Shown: positions 15,255 to 17,024 of the stretch, in pieces
How positions within the stretch are numbered: the first letter of the stretch is position 1
How the letters are laid out: each line of letters opens with the position of its first letter
Assembly: GCA_016709845.1 (NCBI GenBank)
Contig: JADJMA010000053.1
Location: 1-17,024, forward strand
Direction: 5' to 3'
From: Flammeovirgaceae bacterium
Lineage (GTDB): Bacteria; Bacteroidota; Bacteroidia; Cytophagales; Cyclobacteriaceae
DNA: 17,024 nt
Program-made: the position numbers and the translations under genes
The notes under the pieces: generated by a model
What the model saw: only the letters and a program-made list of their open reading frames with translations
Told to the model about the DNA's origin: nothing
The model's database searches: none

Positions 15255-17024
15255 ATGAAAATAGAAAATATTGCCTACAGGCTAGCTGGCTTGACATCTA
15301 ATTTATCATCACTATCGCCAGAGAACGATAAGTATTTAGATACAATTCGTCGGGTACTTGGTTACAACTTGCGGAATAATCGGCAAGATATGATTAGCGT
15401 TAAAACTGCAATCTGCTTTCGAATTAGAATTTGCTCCTTCAAAGGAGAAAATTCAAGAATTTAGCAAACATGCAGTATCGAGATTACCTAAAGAAGATAA
15501 ATATCTCATTCAGCGAATTGAAGGTGAAGATATAGTACCTGTGGTTGGGGTGCAGATGGGTGATATTCGATTGCCGATCAATCCGATTGAGACAGTCGAC
15601 GAAGTAAGATGGAATCAAAAACCAGGTGAAAAAATCGGTCCATTTTTGTCCGAGGAAGGTCGTTCTATCTGGTTTGATCTTTACTTATTATGAAGACAAA
15701 TTAACAGTTCGTTCTCAAAGTGGAAGTATCCCGTACTTTCTGTTTTCGAAAGCAAAGAAAAATCATTGGTTAGATGCCTTTAAAAATACCCAAACAGTCA
15801 GTTTGAAGGCTGGGCATGTTTGGATATTAGGTAAAATTGTTCACGAATGACGCGGGCGATAATGAATATGTTGGCTTCAACATCAAAGGAGGCAGCTTTT
15901 CCTTAGCAAATAAGAATCAATGGAATGATCAATATTTGGATTTTGAAGGCAACTTCACGGGAAAACTAACTATCCAGTTAGTGCAACCAGAGAAAAACAG
16001 TACTTCTTTTGAAGGCTGCTGCACAAAAGATTGATTTCCAACTCCTGACGAAGTTACGTTCGAGTGGAAAAACGGTAAGCTGACAGGCATCACTCGGATA
16101 AGGTCAATTTCACCGGCTATGGAAACGAATTGATATTCTCAAACTTTACCTTGCCCGCAGAATATCCAAACGGACTAAATCATGTTTTTATACCTTGTGA
16201 CATAGAGCCAACCACATGGATTGCGGATTTTTCGCAAAGCCGTATTTTTAATGCTAACGGTAAAGCCGACATTAAAAAAGCCTTCTGGGCATTGCCCATT
16301 GTCAGGGTAAGTAATCCTGCCACGCTTGGGGAACCGGAAAATAATGGCGGGTGGGGGCTGAGATTATCATCGAAATTATCCGCAAAGTGGATTGGGTCAG
16401 ATGAGCAACAACCCGATGCAATACTGAACGATACTTTGCTCCTGCTTTATCCACAGGCATTGTTCCTGTACAGCGAAAAGACTGCTATTGATACTGCTTC
16501 TACAAATGAAATCAAACAAATTTTTCTTGTTGGCAAATTTCATCAGAAAATTCCGCCCGTATTCCGCTATCCCTGAATTATCAAGCTGTTTTTCCTTTAA
16601 TTTATTATTGTCATACCACTGAAGGAGAAACCCTGCTTGCAGGTTGTATGGGACAAATACAACCAGACCGCCCGGTATTTGTAGAAGGTTCACGCATTAC
16701 CATGCAAGATTTGAAAGGGCGGGTCATCTTTCAGGCGAAAGCGACAGAATTAAGATTAACGCTCTGCTCGGCAACCCGGAGGCCCTGAAAAACCTTTAAA
16801 TCCCTTGCCTTGAAAATGCCCTAATGGTCGTTTCTCAACCAACCGGGCTAATCTTGAAGGTACATTATCCGCAACAAATCAAAATAGCATCGAAAAAGGA
16901 CAATTAACTTTACTACACGGGTTACTTCGGTGGAAGCCAATCTCTTCCCGACCCTTATGTCAGCAATCTTCAAGGAGGGTGGAATATTGACAGAGCGGGC
17001 GCTATCTTCCTCGATTGCATTTGC
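15255..17024 (+). CDS. Large protein of unknown function, 5' part (frameshifted, open at window end)
   Basis: I chose the start at 15255 (MKIENIAYRLAGLTSNLSSL) with GGAGAGA at 15244-15250. An in-frame ATG at 15240 is less likely. Joined, it is more than about 580 residues and runs off the window. The N-terminal 120 residues look helical (NDKYLDTIRRVLGYNL, SAFELEFAPSKEKIQEF). The rest looks beta-rich: EDIVPVVGVQMGDIRLPINP, IWFDLYYEDKLTVRSQSGSI, NEYVGFNIKGGSFSLANKNQ, FEGNFTGKLTIQLVQPEKNS, DEVTFEWKNGKLTG, NELIFSNFTLPAEYPNGLNH, LLLLYPQALFLYSEKTAID, GETLLAGCMGQIQPDRPVFV and, at the end, YFGGSQSLPDPYVSNLQGGW. There is no signal peptide or membrane helix. Breaks lie near 15410, 15685, 15840, 16020-16055, 16100, 16570, 16770 and 16900. 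I cannot assign a family; size and beta-rich repeats would suit a surface, carbohydrate-binding or toxin-type protein, but that is guesswork. Confidence 0.65.

Noticed and set aside
1..17024. CRISPR arrays, tRNA or rRNA genes
   Set aside because: No regularly spaced direct repeats and no cloverleaf or rRNA-like segments were seen on either strand.

Overview
The window looks like an accessory, metal-handling stretch of a Gram-negative (probably proteobacterial) chromosome or plasmid of fairly low GC. Pointers to this are a thioredoxin/DUF4266/DUF3570 gene set typical of Proteobacteria, lipoprotein and outer-membrane signals, two small type II toxin-antitoxin modules and an IS481-type insertion sequence. 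The genus cannot be fixed from sequence alone. Nearly every gene longer than about 250 bp is broken by single-base shifts, yet reads as one conserved protein once the frames are joined. Many breaks sit in homopolymers and the lost motifs are intact in the next frame, so I read most of them as assembly or sequencing indels rather than decay. Coordinates below span the rejoined genes.

Layout. On the minus strand, 4188 to 91 holds a secreted protein of unknown function, a TlpA-like thioredoxin, a small DUF4266 lipoprotein ending in GGGGCGCY, and a giant (about 890-residue) DUF3570 outer-membrane protein with a Met/His-rich middle. A strong bidirectional terminator at 4321-4356 separates this from a heavy-metal efflux cluster, also on the minus strand, 11254 to 4500. 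That cluster holds a small CzcI-like secreted protein, a CusA/CzcA-type RND pump with a TolC-like outer-membrane domain joined to its C-terminus (an architecture I associate with Bacteroidota), a His-rich lipoprotein adaptor, and a second CzcI-like protein. The pump, adaptor and TolC domain would form one trans-envelope metal exporter; the CzcI-like proteins flank it.

From 11431 to 12827 lies a divergent toxin-antitoxin island: mazEF-like on the minus strand and relBE-like on the plus strand, with a palindrome-rich 236-bp control region between them. A 78-bp near-perfect inverted copy of part of the relE gene lies just downstream of mazF. An IS481-family element with clear terminal inverted repeats (12909-13917) follows.

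From 13950 to the end, on the plus strand, there is about 600 bp with no recognisable gene (including a T17 run), a small two-helix membrane protein, a probable small frameshifted ORF with a strong ribosome binding site, and the start of a large protein (more than about 580 residues, open at the window edge) that I do not recognise. This last gene is the best candidate for something undescribed.
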